Shown here: piece after piece, positions 10,412 to 19,241 of the stretch | How positions within the stretch are numbered: the first letter of the stretch is position 1 | How the letters are laid out: each line of letters begins with the position of its first letter | Source of the DNA: Colwellia sp. | GTDB taxonomy: Bacteria; Pseudomonadota; Gammaproteobacteria; Enterobacterales; Alteromonadaceae | Assembly: GCF_013214175.1 (NCBI RefSeq) | Contig: NZ_JABSPA010000002.1 | Coordinates: 1,054,001 to 1,118,000 of the forward strand | Direction: 5' to 3' | Length of the DNA: 64,000 nucleotides | The notes under the pieces: model-generated | The model's database searches: none | The model's input: the letters and a program-made list of their open reading frames with translations, nothing else | Told to the model about the DNA's origin: nothing | Translations under genes and position numbers: made by a program

Positions 10412-11608
10412 ATGCATAGTTTTATTTCCCCTCTTAACTTTCGGTCTTATGCTTTAATGGAACCTAACTGCGTATTATTTATTCCTGTATCTTCACCTTC
10501 CGGCATCGGTGAATACATGCGCTCGATGATTATTGCCAAGGCGCTGAAATTGCGATGGCCTGATATAAACATCCATTTTATTTTAAATGAGCAAGTAGCT
10601 TATTTTAACGACTGTCCTTATACAGTTCATGCCTGTCAGGGGTCACCGACCAAAGATGTAGTAGGAGTTAATGGAATTATTGCTAAGGTTAGCCCTGATT
10701 TAGTGGTTTTTGATGCCTCGGGTCGCGCTAAACAGTTTAAGCAAGCGAAAGCTGTCGGCGCCAAAGTTGCCTTTATCTCCCAGCATAATAAAAAGCGTAG
10801 CAGGGGCTTAAAATTAAACCGCTTATTCAATACCGATATTCACTGGGTAGTTCAGCCTGATTTTTGTATAAAGTCGATAAGTTATTGGCAACGAGCTAAG
10901 CTAGCCTTTTTTAATAAAAAAGCGCCTCAAAATATAGGTCCTGTTTTTGAAGTGAGTAGCAGTTCATACCAAACCCAGCTTATTGAACAGTTTGATTTAA
11001 TTAAAAATGACTATTTTGTTTTTAATGCCGGCTCTGGCGGACATCTGGTTGCGGGGGAACTTGCCGCAGATATCTATTATCAAGCAGCGCAAATTTTTTA
11101 TCGAAAAACAAAAATAAAATGCCTAGTTATATTTGGGGGTAACTACCCTAAAGAGCTCCCTGATGATAGTGATATCACCTGTGTGAAAAGTATTAGCAAT
11201 AAAGATTTTATAGCCTTGAACTCAACCGCTCAAGGCTGTGTTATCAGTGCCGGTGATACCTTATTGCAGTGTATTGCTTTACATAAACCTTGTGTGGCCG
11301 CGCCAGTATCGCCAGATCAACCCGCGCGTTTAAAACTATGTCAGCATAAGCAACTAGTACTTGCGGCTGAAGCAACACCCTATAGCTTAGTAAAGCAGGC
11401 GCTGCGATTAATTGAAAAACAGCAAGCTAAAACGCTCATTAGTAATATGGCACAACTTGCGCCAGTAAAAGCATTAGCCTTGATTGTCGGTGATATCGCT
11501 GCGTTATTTTTTCTTGGTAATGAAAGTGATGTTCAGAAAAACAGTACCCAGAAAAGCAGTATTCAGCAAAAAACAGCTAAAAAAAATAATGTACAGGATA
11601 ATAATTAA
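10412..11608 (+). CDS. MurG-like GT-B glycosyltransferase
   Basis: 398 residues. The layout resembles MurG/UDP-GlcNAc transferase-type proteins: a glycine-containing N-terminal loop (SSPSGIGEYMRSM), a central FNAGSGGHLVAG turn at the start of the second Rossmann domain and a donor-site region VISAGDTLLQCIALHKPCVAAPVSPDQPARL. The last 30 residues are a low-complexity Gln/Asn/Lys/Ser tail made of short near-repeats (QKNST-QKSSI-QQKTA-KKNN). The stop codon is immediately followed by the ATG of the next gene, so the two are translationally linked. The sugar substrate is unknown. Confidence 0.68.
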   Translation: MHSFISPLNFRSYALMEPNCVLFIPVSSPSGIGEYMRSMIIAKALKLRWPDINIHFILNEQVAYFNDCPYTVHACQGSPTKDVVGVNGIIAKVSPDLVVFDASGRAKQFKQAKAVGAKVAFISQHNKKRSRGLKLNRLFNTDIHWVVQPDFCIKSISYWQRAKLAFFNKKAPQNIGPVFEVSSSSYQTQLIEQFDLIKNDYFVFNAGSGGHLVAGELAADIYYQAAQIFYRKTKIKCLVIFGGNYPKELPDDSDITCVKSISNKDFIALNSTAQGCVISAGDTLLQCIALHKPCVAAPVSPDQPARLKLCQHKQLVLAAEATPYSLVKQALRLIEKQQAKTLISNMAQLAPVKALALIVGDIAALFFLGNESDVQKNSTQKSSIQQKTAKKNNVQDNN

Positions 11609-12700
11609 ATGAAAAATATTGCCATAGTCATCGATGGGCTAACGGGAGGCGGGGCTGAACGCGTAATGATCAGTTTAGCCACTGAAATGGTTGCCCAAGG
11701 ACATACTGTCACCATACTATCATTAAGTAATCGTTGTGATTACGCTATTCCTGAAGGGATTAAAGTCTGTTATTTATTTGATCATAAGGCTTCAAAAGTT
11801 GATCGGTTTTGGCAAATAAAAGCCAGTGTTGCTAAACTTGAAGCTTGGTTTGCTGACGTTGAACAGCAACAAGGTAAACCTTCTGATTTAGTGTTATCTA
11901 ATTTAGATCGTAGTAATAACTTACTCGCCAAAAGCCGTATTCGCTCAGTTAATTATATTGTTCATAACAGTGTTGAAGAAGAGTTGCAGCGACAGAAAAA
12001 ACTTGGCCCTTTAGCTTATTGGTACTTACTTAAATCGAAAAAGAACCTGTCTGGCAAGCGTTTAATTGCAGTGTCTAAAGGAATAGAGCAGGAAGTATCT
12101 GAAGGAACTGTCATTTCCCCCAAAAACATAATGACTATTTATAATCCCTTTGATATTGAAGATATTAAGCAGAAGTCATTAATAGCAAATAGTGCCATAC
12201 CCAGTGAACCCTACATTATCCATGTTGGCCGATTAGCGAAACAAAAGCGTCATGACATTTTATTTGCCGCATTTGCCCAAGTTAGCCAAAAAATTAAGCT
12301 AGTGTTATTGTGCAATAAGCCCGAAAAGGCACTTAAGCTTGCAGAGAAATATGGTATTGCGGACCGCCTAATTTTACCTGGCTTCCAAAAAAATGCTTAC
12401 AATTGGATAAAACAAGCGCAAGCCTTAGTACTTAGCTCTGATTATGAAGGGCTACCGACGGTATTATTAGAAGCCATTGCTGTAGGTACTAAGGTTGTTA
12501 GTACCGATTGCCAACATGGACCGGATGAGATATTAACAGGGCAGTTAAGTGATTATTTAGTGCCTAGACGAGATCCTAAGGCGCTGGCATTGGCAATTGA
12601 GCGTGTGCTAATGAGTGAACTTGATTTAGCCGAGGCAGATATTCTTGGTAAGGTAACCGCAAGTAAAATTGCTCAACAATATATAAGCCTAGCCAGGTAA
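11609..12700 (+). CDS. Glycosyltransferase family 4 protein
   Basis: 363 residues, clear GT4: an N-terminal GGGAERVMISLA loop, VGRLAKQKRHDIL at the start of the C-terminal Rossmann domain and SSDYEGLPTVLLEAIAVGTKVVSTDC, the E-x7-E donor site. It directly abuts the preceding glycosyltransferase (TAA then ATG with no gap) and a strong terminator follows, so this pair forms one transcript. It probably transfers a hexose or N-acetylhexosamine from a nucleotide sugar in polysaccharide assembly. Confidence 0.88.
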   Translation: MKNIAIVIDGLTGGGAERVMISLATEMVAQGHTVTILSLSNRCDYAIPEGIKVCYLFDHKASKVDRFWQIKASVAKLEAWFADVEQQQGKPSDLVLSNLDRSNNLLAKSRIRSVNYIVHNSVEEELQRQKKLGPLAYWYLLKSKKNLSGKRLIAVSKGIEQEVSEGTVISPKNIMTIYNPFDIEDIKQKSLIANSAIPSEPYIIHVGRLAKQKRHDILFAAFAQVSQKIKLVLLCNKPEKALKLAEKYGIADRLILPGFQKNAYNWIKQAQALVLSSDYEGLPTVLLEAIAVGTKVVSTDCQHGPDEILTGQLSDYLVPRRDPKALALAIERVLMSELDLAEADILGKVTASKIAQQYISLAR

Positions 12701-12716
12701 TCTGCTAGTGGACAAA

Positions 12717-12753
12717 AAAAAGCTCTTAGGGAGATAATCACTAAGAGCTTTTT
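12717..12753. terminator. Bidirectional rho-independent terminator
   Basis: Perfect 13-bp stem (12717-12729 with 12741-12753), 11-nt loop, A-run on the left and T-run on the right. It separates the plus-strand GT4 gene from the minus-strand ygiM. Confidence 0.9.
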
Positions 12754-12811
12754 ATTTTTAGCATTAAGGTATTAATTATTAAATAATACCTTTAAAGCAT
12801 TAGTTTCGACA

Positions 12812-13417
12812 CTATGACCAGTTTTCCATTGAACCTTTACGGCGAGTGAAGAACCTAGGTAAAATTAAACCTAAAATCAAACCTATACCTAATACCAAGG
12901 CGCCATTGAAGAACCATTGCTTTTTGATGTTGGTATCTTGATCTTTAATTTTTGTGCGTGTTTCTGTCAAGGTAGTGGTTAGCTGCTTCAGTTCTGCCGT
13001 TAACTTTTTCTTATCATTAGTTAATAATGTTACTTGGTTATTCAGGCCATTCACTTCACCATCTAGTTGGCTGGCAAAATTACTGTTAGTAGCAATTTTT
13101 CCATTAAGCTCAGCGACAATAAAGCGAAGTCCGGCTTGTGTGGTTACATATTTACTTTCCACCCAAGTGGCGCGATTCTTATCATCGATAATTTCACTAT
13201 AGCCATTGTCTTGTGAACCGGTAATTTTAACTTCAGATCCTGCGATAACTGTGCCTAAAATTCTATAATTGGTACCTGGGCCTGCATGCATATATATGAA
13301 CAATTCATCAGAGATATAACCCTGCTTGTAATTGTTTTCTGCAGCCTGAGCAGATGAAAAAAGCAAGCTAGATAAAGTGATAGCAATAAATGCTATGACG
13401 TTAATAACGTTATTCAT
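12812..13417 (-). CDS. ygiM: SH3-domain, tail-anchored envelope protein, YgiM family (TIGR04211)
   Basis: 201 residues. The order is signal peptide (cut near AQAAEN), a bacterial SH3 domain (residues about 35-95, YISDELFIYMHAGPGTNYRILGTV), a coiled coil (about 100-165) and a C-terminal membrane helix (FFNGALVLGIGLILGLILPRFF) with a basic tail. This is the layout of E. coli YgiM. The SH3 domain should face the periplasm and may bind peptidoglycan or another envelope ligand. It is divergent from the YgiF-type triphosphatase gene, its conserved neighbour in E. coli. Confidence 0.88.
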   Translation of the reverse strand: MNNVINVIAFIAITLSSLLFSSAQAAENNYKQGYISDELFIYMHAGPGTNYRILGTVIAGSEVKITGSQDNGYSEIIDDKNRATWVESKYVTTQAGLRFIVAELNGKIATNSNFASQLDGEVNGLNNQVTLLTNDKKKLTAELKQLTTTLTETRTKIKDQDTNIKKQWFFNGALVLGIGLILGLILPRFFTRRKGSMENWS

Positions 13418-13709
13418 AAAAAACCAATGTAGTAATTAAATCAAGGAAGACAAGATATTATGTGTTTGCAGCTTTGATGGCAAGCTAAGAATGATTTCAT
13501 TATGCGTAAAAATCAGCTCAAACCTTAAGCATATTTAGCTTTTTATTGGTAAGTTATCAGTAAGTAGAATTAGTTATCTAGTAATGTTTTCGTAGACTAG
13601 CCTGCATTCTATATGAGTTTGCGTTAATTAAGCGGTAACTCTCTATTGGCATATTCATGTACTAACGGTATGATTATTAAGTGATGGCTAAAATACTAAT
13701 TGGAAGATA

Positions 13710-15329
13710 ATGGTTACCGAAATTGAATTAAAATATTCCCTGCTTGAATGTCGTGATATGGCGACAGAACAACAAGTTAAAGCGAAAATATGCCAGTTAC
13801 TAACCGAGCAAGAGTTAACTTTTGTTCATCAGGTTAAGCAGCTAAGTAATCACTATTTTGATAGCGAGAGTTTGTCACTGCGCCAACAACGAATAGCATT
13901 ACGAACTCGGGGCACTCAGGCTCTACAGCAAGGTGTAAGTTTTGAGCAAACCATCAAAACTTCTGGCACCGTCATTGCCGGTTTGCACCAAAGACCAGAA
14001 TACAATGTCGATATTGATGATGCTAAACCTATCCTGGCCCTGTTTCCGGAAGCCATTTGGCGGCCAGCTACGGATATTAAGCAACTACAACAAGAGATTG
14101 TTGAGCTCTTCTCTACTAACTTTACCCGCCATACCTGGTTGGTTACTTTAAGTAATGCGCAAGTGGAAATTGCCTTTGATAGTGGTGAGGTTGCTTGTCA
14201 GGGACATAGTAATAAACCACGTATTTATGAAATTGAGTTAGAGTTAGTGAGTGGTGATACTCAGGCGTTATTTGTCTTAACTAAGCTTTTATTTAGTCAA
14301 TTAGCTTTAAGGCCTGGGCAGTTAACCAAAGCCGCTCGCGGTTATGCCTTATATCATGAGAGTATTGCCGTTAGTGCTAATCTTGAAAATATAGCTATTG
14401 ATGATGACGAACTTGTTGAGCCGATAGCACTGACAATGATAGATTTATCCAAAAATAGCAGCATAGACAGCGCCTTTAATAAAGGCATAGAGTATTCTAT
14501 AACTCAGTTACAGCTCAGTGTTGATAGTTATGTTGATGTGCCGTCATTGTCTAAATTAGCTAAGATAAGTGAATTGCTTGCGGTACTTAGGCAAGGTTTT
14601 TGGCTCTTTAAAGAGTTATTTCCGGCCAACAAATCTCCCTCTGAGCAGCAAGAGTTACGCAGCGAACTTAGTTACTTTATTCGCACCATTCATTGGGTGG
14701 ATAATGCCCGCTATATTCAAGCGCTAACGAGTAAACGAATCTGCAATCAAAAGGCCGCGTTGGTAAAACAAGAGTTGATAACTAAGCTACAGTTGGCTCA
14801 ACAGCGTTACCCTAATGAGTCGCAAGTGTTGGCGATATTGCATAGTGAGCGTTTTAATAATTTTCAATTAAACTTACTGTCATTATTGCTTAAAAGAAAT
14901 AGTGCAGATACAAATAAAACTGAAAATTCATCGTCATTAATTGAGTTTGCTGCTAAGCACTTAACTCATAGCTCTAGGGCGTTAAGTTGTGAACTCGCTA
15001 AGTTGCAAAAAACACCAAGTGCATCATCTAGCGAATTATATTTAACCGCACACAGCTTATTGATTCGCGCACTATTAACCACAAGTTGGTTTGGTGGCCT
15101 AGTTTCTGGGTCAGAGAGCGATATGGTTAGGCGGTTTAGTATGCCTTGGCTTGATATTAAGCAAGGTATTAGTGAATTGCAGTCTTTGAGTTTATTACAG
15201 CAACAATTACGACATTTGCCAGTATCAGAGCCGAAATTAGCGCAATGGTTAACCAATAAAAGTGACAATTTAATTACCGCACTAGATCAATCTAGAGCTA
15301 AAGCCTTAACGATGAAACCCTACTGGTAA
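13710..15329 (+). CDS. ygiF: CYTH-CHAD inorganic triphosphatase, YgiF-like
   Basis: 539 residues. The CYTH domain begins at once with the diagnostic ExExK motif (EIELK, residues 4-8), and alternating charged beta strands run to about residue 210 to form the tunnel that binds triphosphate and metal. A helical CHAD domain, expected to bind polyphosphate, fills about 230-520. E. coli YgiF (about 433 residues) hydrolyses inorganic triphosphate; this one is longer, mostly in the CHAD part. GGAAGA lies just before the ATG. In E. coli ygiF is followed directly by glnE; here about 8 kb of envelope genes separate them. Confidence 0.88.
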   Translation: MVTEIELKYSLLECRDMATEQQVKAKICQLLTEQELTFVHQVKQLSNHYFDSESLSLRQQRIALRTRGTQALQQGVSFEQTIKTSGTVIAGLHQRPEYNVDIDDAKPILALFPEAIWRPATDIKQLQQEIVELFSTNFTRHTWLVTLSNAQVEIAFDSGEVACQGHSNKPRIYEIELELVSGDTQALFVLTKLLFSQLALRPGQLTKAARGYALYHESIAVSANLENIAIDDDELVEPIALTMIDLSKNSSIDSAFNKGIEYSITQLQLSVDSYVDVPSLSKLAKISELLAVLRQGFWLFKELFPANKSPSEQQELRSELSYFIRTIHWVDNARYIQALTSKRICNQKAALVKQELITKLQLAQQRYPNESQVLAILHSERFNNFQLNLLSLLLKRNSADTNKTENSSSLIEFAAKHLTHSSRALSCELAKLQKTPSASSSELYLTAHSLLIRALLTTSWFGGLVSGSESDMVRRFSMPWLDIKQGISELQSLSLLQQQLRHLPVSEPKLAQWLTNKSDNLITALDQSRAKALTMKPYW

Positions 15330-15337
15330 TAGCCGCT

Positions 15338-16255
15338 ATGATAAAAAATAAAAGATCACGCTCTATTTTTATAAACATCTCAATGCAATTGTTACTGTTA
15401 TTTACTCAGCCGTTACTGGCCACCGTTTATGATATAGGTAGTGTTAACAAGCGCCTGATTGGTCAACCTAAAGTTCATATAGTAGTCAAGGGTGATTATT
15501 TTCAGCAACTGGCAGAGCAATATGATGTTGGCTTTTTAGCTTTACTTGCGGCGAACCCACAGCATGACCCATTTTTACTTCAAATTGGTACCGAAGTCGT
15601 TATTCCCAACGAAATGTTATTACCCTTCATTACTCGTCAAGGCATAGTGATAAATCTACCAGAATTACGTTTATACTACTTTTCTCTTGATGGGAATAAA
15701 GTCCATGTTTTTCCTGTCGGGATAGGGCGACAGGGCCTATCAACCCCGTTAACTAGTACTGTTATTGGTGAGAAGAGAAAGGATCCTACTTGGCGGCCAA
15801 CCAAAGAGATGCAAGATCGTTACTTTGCTGAGCATGGCAAGTATTTAGCTAAAGAAGTTGCCGCCGGGCCTAATAATCCTTTTGGTAAATATGCCTTACG
15901 TTTAGGCACCAGTGAATACCTAATTCATGGTTCGAATAAGCGCTTTGGTATAGGTATGCGGGCAAGCTCTGGCTGTATAAGATTATATGATGATGATATA
16001 AAATGGCTTTTTGATCATGTACCACTAAATACTAAAGTGAGAGTGATTAACCAACCAGTAAAAATGTCCTATGAAAATGGTGACAAGCAATTAATAGAAA
16101 TACATCAGCCGTTAACCGATCTTGAATCAAGCAAAGGCAATGTCATTGTAACCAAGGCAATGCAGCGATTTGTCGGCACCAATCGGGAGTACTGGCAGCA
16201 ATTATTACCTATTATTGAAAAACCTCATGGTTTAGTGGTTGAACTCTCCAAGTAA
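15338..16255 (+). CDS. L,D-transpeptidase with LysM domain (ErfK/YbiS/YcfS type)
   Basis: 305 residues. The order is signal peptide (cut near LLATVYD), a LysM-like peptidoglycan-binding module (about 45-92, VKGDYFQQLAEQYDVGFLALLAANP) and a YkuD catalytic domain with HGSNKRFGIG and SSGCIRL; the catalytic Cys is residue 213. Such enzymes either cross-link peptidoglycan 3-3 or attach Lpp-type lipoproteins to it. An Lpp-like gene lies just across the shared terminator in convergent orientation, which favours the Lpp-attaching role. It starts 8 bp after ygiF stops, so it is probably cotranscribed. Confidence 0.9.
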   Translation: MIKNKRSRSIFINISMQLLLLFTQPLLATVYDIGSVNKRLIGQPKVHIVVKGDYFQQLAEQYDVGFLALLAANPQHDPFLLQIGTEVVIPNEMLLPFITRQGIVINLPELRLYYFSLDGNKVHVFPVGIGRQGLSTPLTSTVIGEKRKDPTWRPTKEMQDRYFAEHGKYLAKEVAAGPNNPFGKYALRLGTSEYLIHGSNKRFGIGMRASSGCIRLYDDDIKWLFDHVPLNTKVRVINQPVKMSYENGDKQLIEIHQPLTDLESSKGNVIVTKAMQRFVGTNREYWQQLLPIIEKPHGLVVELSK

Positions 16256-16291
16256 GCAGTAATTTTAGTGACGAATAAACAATAAAATCTG

Positions 16292-16329
16292 GACAACAAA
16301 AAAGCACCAGGAGGTGCTTTTTTGTTGTC
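16292..16329. terminator. Bidirectional rho-independent terminator
   Basis: Perfect 17-bp stem (16292-16308 with 16313-16329) closed by a 4-nt loop, with A and T runs inside the stem. It serves the convergent L,D-transpeptidase and Lpp genes. Confidence 0.93.
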
Positions 16330-16361
16330 TTTTACTTGTTGAGTTAACTCAACGCTAACTA

Positions 16362-16619
16362 TTATTTCTTATAAGAAGCAACAACATTATCAATACGCTC
16401 GTTAGCGGCTTTAGCATCGCTTGCTGCTTGCTCTGCTGCATCTTTAGCTGCTTGTGTATCGCTTGCCATTGATTTTTGCTGAGCTTCTAAATCAGCAACT
16501 TGGGCTGATAAGGCATCAACCTTATTGTTTAATGAGCTAATGTTAGCATCAAGTGCATCAGTGTTTGCGCAAGCCGAAAGTGTTAAGGCGAAAGAAATTG
16601 CGGTGATTTGTTTTAACAT
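16362..16619 (-). CDS. lpp: Lpp-type murein lipoprotein
   Basis: 85 residues. A lipoprotein signal with lipobox LSAC gives a mature N-terminal Cys17, followed by a continuous heptad coiled coil (NISSLNNKVDALSAQVADL...) and a C-terminus ...VVASYKK. Braun-type lipoprotein trimers tether the outer membrane to peptidoglycan through the C-terminal lysine. The final Lys-Lys keeps that attachment point. The middle is rich in Ala/Asp (AAKDAAEQAASDAKAANERID), as in Vibrio/Shewanella homologues. The gene is short, bounded by a strong terminator and probably highly expressed. Naming rests on size, lipobox, heptads and C-terminal Lys. Confidence 0.85.
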   Translation of the reverse strand: MLKQITAISFALTLSACANTDALDANISSLNNKVDALSAQVADLEAQQKSMASDTQAAKDAAEQAASDAKAANERIDNVVASYKK

Positions 16620-16737
16620 AATGATATCCCAAGTGAAGTTATTATTAGATTCCGTTCATTGCAGTATGGCACAAAAAAAAACTTTAACAAAGCAGTTACA
16701 TCTTGAGGTAAGTTATTGATCTCAGACATTGAAATCA

Positions 16738-17076
16738 CTATTTATTTTCGTCGGTATTGCCTAAGTTAATATGCGTGACTAAATCATCCATCAGTCTCTT
16801 TTTAATGCTGAGCTGATCTTCGGCTGGCAGTTGATATTTTTCTGCGAGAATTTGGTAATCACTAGGGGCAAGACTTACAGTTAAACGTGGACGTTTAGGT
16901 CTTTTATTTATCGGTAAACCCAAGATGTCACGAATTTGATCAGATGGACTTAAACCAGCATCGAGCGCCTGCTTACGGATAGACAATTGGATTTTTTCAT
17001 CCATATCAAAAGCAACTTGCACAGCTTTTATTGCTTTAACTGAGGATTGCCATTTCTCGGGGATTTTTCTCGCCAT
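16738..17076 (-). CDS. Small protein resembling two tandem ribbon-helix-helix units; possible regulator of the PspA block
   Basis: 112 residues, no family I can name. Two segments each look like a ribbon-helix-helix unit, a short beta strand then two helices: residues about 16-52 (VQVAFDMDEKIQLSIRKQA, then LSPSDQIRDILGL) and about 62-100 (RLTVSLAPSDYQILAEKYQL, then SIKKRLMDDLV), joined by a basic linker INKRPKRPR. GGAAG precedes the ATG. It is the last gene of the yjfIJK unit. A single-chain double RHH could bind a palindromic operator, and a repeated palindrome lies in both promoters of this block. That link is inference; the protein could instead be a structural partner. Confidence 0.55.
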   Translation of the reverse strand: MARKIPEKWQSSVKAIKAVQVAFDMDEKIQLSIRKQALDAGLSPSDQIRDILGLPINKRPKRPRLTVSLAPSDYQILAEKYQLPAEDQLSIKKRLMDDLVTHINLGNTDENK

Positions 17077-17122
17077 AGTACTTCCGCTTAATTTTTAGAT
17101 TAACTTCTGCTGAAGTTGTCGA

Positions 17123-17764
17123 TTAACTTGCTGGGTACATATCAATGATATCACTAAGTGGCCTAAATAAAGTTAAGCACACTTCGGTATCACCATCTTG
17201 CCAGACTTCAACATCAACGCCTTTGCTTTGCTCTTCATTATAAAGGCTATATAACTCGAACTGCTCGCCGCTGTCTTTGCCTTCATACGCTGATAAATTT
17301 TCACTGCGGTGATCTTTACGATGAAAAAATCCTACCTTAGCAAAAACACTTTGTTGATATTGCTCACTACTCCACATAGCGGTGATTGCTGAGTCAGATT
17401 TTTTTTCCAGAAAAGCTTGTCCGGGCTCATCAAAAACTTCGGCAAAACGCTCTAAGTCAAACAGTGTTTCGACATCTTCATGTTGAATCTTTAATGAAAG
17501 TTTCAGCTCGGTAATATCATCAACTTCTAGCGATAAAAATATCTCTAGCGCATTAGTGCCGACAAGGGCCCATTCTGTTTGTACCTTGTTTTCAAATTCA
17601 TAGCTATTTACTGCTTTCACTTGAAAGTCTTGCCCACGTAACGACTCAGGTAAAGCAAAGCTGTCGGTGAGTACAATAATATCGCCAACGAGTAGTTGAT
17701 TTACTTCTGTTAACTTTCTCTGCTCATTATTTGATTTGTTAAATATTTTTTTTAAAAAATTCAT
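17123..17764 (-). CDS. yjfK: DUF2491 family protein, YjfK-like
   Basis: About 213 residues from the ATG at 17764, which follows TAGG and gives the family's usual start (MNFLKKIF). The longer frame from 17794 adds 10 residues with no good ribosome-binding site. It is a soluble, acidic, mostly beta protein without catalytic motifs I recognise. In E. coli YjfK is encoded in the yjfIJKLMC operon next to a PspA homologue, the same company as here. Its function is unknown; context suggests a cytoplasmic partner of the PspA-like protein. Confidence 0.78.
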   Translation of the reverse strand: MNFLKKIFNKSNNEQRKLTEVNQLLVGDIIVLTDSFALPESLRGQDFQVKAVNSYEFENKVQTEWALVGTNALEIFLSLEVDDITELKLSLKIQHEDVETLFDLERFAEVFDEPGQAFLEKKSDSAITAMWSSEQYQQSVFAKVGFFHRKDHRSENLSAYEGKDSGEQFELYSLYNEEQSKGVDVEVWQDGDTEVCLTLFRPLSDIIDMYPAS

Positions 17765-17905
17765 CTGATGACCTAACGTAGAATGGGCACTCATCTATAG
17801 CTTCATTAAGTAGCGATAAATAATAGTGCCCATTGGGTATTGTTTATTATGCAAAACATTAAACGCATTACCAGCTAAAAGTTATTAGCTGGCTGACACT
17901 TGATA

Positions 17906-18595
17906 CTATTTTTGCTTAGCTTTCAAACGCTCTAATACTGAATTAGCGCTATTATCTTGTGAACCAATACCTGCTGCTTTTAATTGTGCTTGTAATGAGC
18001 TATCTGAGTCTTCAGATTCAAGTAGTTCAGCAGCTTTCATTCTATCATCAAATTTCTGCTGCTTAGCTTTGATACGCTCAAGTGAATCTTTAGCACTTAA
18101 TAACTTAGAGTTACTTGATGAAAAATTGTCGGTAATTGCTGAAGTCGCTTTTTGTACGCTTTCAGTGGTTTTCACCATAGACAACTGACGTTTGTGCTCT
18201 GCGACTTGGCGCTCACTTTTCTTCACTAATTCTTTTAGACGCTCAGAGTTACCACTAAAGCTATCGTGAGCTTGTTGTTGCTCTGCTAAAGTAGTTTCTA
18301 AGTTAGCAATTTTTTCAGCTACAGCTACGGCTAAAGTCTCATCACCTTTTTCAAGTGCTTGCATTGCATAACCTTCGTGCTCAGTAACTTCGCGAGTTAA
18401 GCGGTCTACTTCACGTTTAGCTGACATTTGCTCAGCCATAACGCCGGTTAAGTCACGTTTTGCTTTAGTCAGGTGATTTTCAGCATCACGAATTTCTTGT
18501 TCAAAAATACGGGTTGCATTGGCATCGATAATCGCTTCACCAGCTTCTGATGCACCGCCGCGAATTGCGGTCATAATTTTTTTAAATATACTCAT
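17906..18595 (-). CDS. yjfJ: PspA/IM30 (ESCRT-III-like) protein, YjfJ type
   Basis: About 229 residues, almost wholly helical coiled coil as in PspA, Vipp1 and IM30, with the N-terminal amphipathic helix MSIFKKIMTAIRGG that lets these proteins bind stressed membranes. The C-terminus (LKAAGIGSQDNSANSVLERLKAKQK) matches YjfJ rather than canonical PspA. The start at 18595 is supported by GGAG 7 nt upstream; the frame from 18607 adds four residues. It forms a tight set with yjfI upstream and yjfK downstream. No pspF, pspB or pspC lies nearby, so control must differ from the classical phage-shock system. Confidence 0.88.
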   Translation of the reverse strand: MSIFKKIMTAIRGGASEAGEAIIDANATRIFEQEIRDAENHLTKAKRDLTGVMAEQMSAKREVDRLTREVTEHEGYAMQALEKGDETLAVAVAEKIANLETTLAEQQQAHDSFSGNSERLKELVKKSERQVAEHKRQLSMVKTTESVQKATSAITDNFSSSNSKLLSAKDSLERIKAKQQKFDDRMKAAELLESEDSDSSLQAQLKAAGIGSQDNSANSVLERLKAKQK

Positions 18596-18657
18596 TATTA
18601 ACTCCACTTCTTTCTAATTAGGGGATAATTTAAGGTGATTCTTAATTAGCTATGTAA

Positions 18658-19071
18658 CTAAAGTAAGTAATCACTCATATCATCTATAACTTCTACGGCA
18701 TTATTACTTAATACCGCTAACTCATGTTCAACATCAAGAAAGCTTGAGCTGATAGATAAAGCACCAAAAACTACATATTTATCACCAATTTTTGAAAATG
18801 ATGATAACGGCATAGGGATATTCATTTCCAACATGCTTTCATGCATAGTATTAATACTTTCGGGTTTTACTTCTTCAACGCCCCATAAGTAGGTAATGCA
18901 AATAATTTGGTCTTCGGTTACCGAGACAAAAACGGGTAATTCTTCACGGCCTAAAATACTAATTTGCAGGACGTCAACTTCGCCAGATATTGGTTGGCAA
19001 TCAAAGCTCATTCCTGTGTCTGAATTATCTGCCAAGCTGTTTAAGTGATCGGCTATAGTATGAATATTCAT
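18658..19071 (-). CDS. yjfI: DUF2170 family protein, YjfI-like
   Basis: About 137 residues from the ATG at 19071 (MNIHTIADHLNSL), preceded by AGGATAGGAAATAC and matching E. coli YjfI length (about 133). The longer frame starting at 19116 begins inside a palindromic repeat and is rejected. Conserved-looking core: VLQISILGREELPVFVSVTEDQIICITYLWG and LEMNIPMPLSSFSKIGDKYVVFGALS. Molecular role unknown; YjfI is regularly encoded with the PspA-like YjfJ. It is the first gene of the yjfI-yjfJ-yjfK-RHH unit, with its own promoter region carrying two palindromes. Confidence 0.8.
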   Translation of the reverse strand: MNIHTIADHLNSLADNSDTGMSFDCQPISGEVDVLQISILGREELPVFVSVTEDQIICITYLWGVEEVKPESINTMHESMLEMNIPMPLSSFSKIGDKYVVFGALSISSSFLDVEHELAVLSNNAVEVIDDMSDYLL

Positions 19072-19110
19072 GTATTTCCTATCCTTCCTTTCTTTAGTGA
19101 AAAAGTTAGA

Positions 19111-19163
19111 TGACATATTATGTCGTCTGAGTTAAATTTAACACCTTGACATATTATGTCAAG
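19111..19163 (-). promoter_or_regulatory. yjfI promoter region with two copies of a palindromic operator
   Basis: GACATATTATGTC at 19112-19124 and CTTGACATATTATGTCAAG at 19145-19163. The second is a perfect 9-bp inverted repeat around one central base. Centres are 36 bp apart. The outer copy contains a minus-strand TTGACA (-35, 19157-19162), with TAAATT (-10 like, 19135-19140) 16 bp away, so a bound protein would cover the promoter. A third copy lies at 23089-23101. Confidence 0.7.
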
Positions 19164-19241
19164 ATGTTTTTATAAACTATTTGTTACTGTCTAGTATTAC
19201 TAAGTTTTATTACTACCTAATTACAATTTGGGCATTTCAGC

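Noticed and set aside
19072-19116. Longer start for yjfI, ATG at 19116
   Set aside because: The ATG lies inside a palindrome with no ribosome-binding site; ATG at 19071 has AGGA-type signals and gives the family's usual length.
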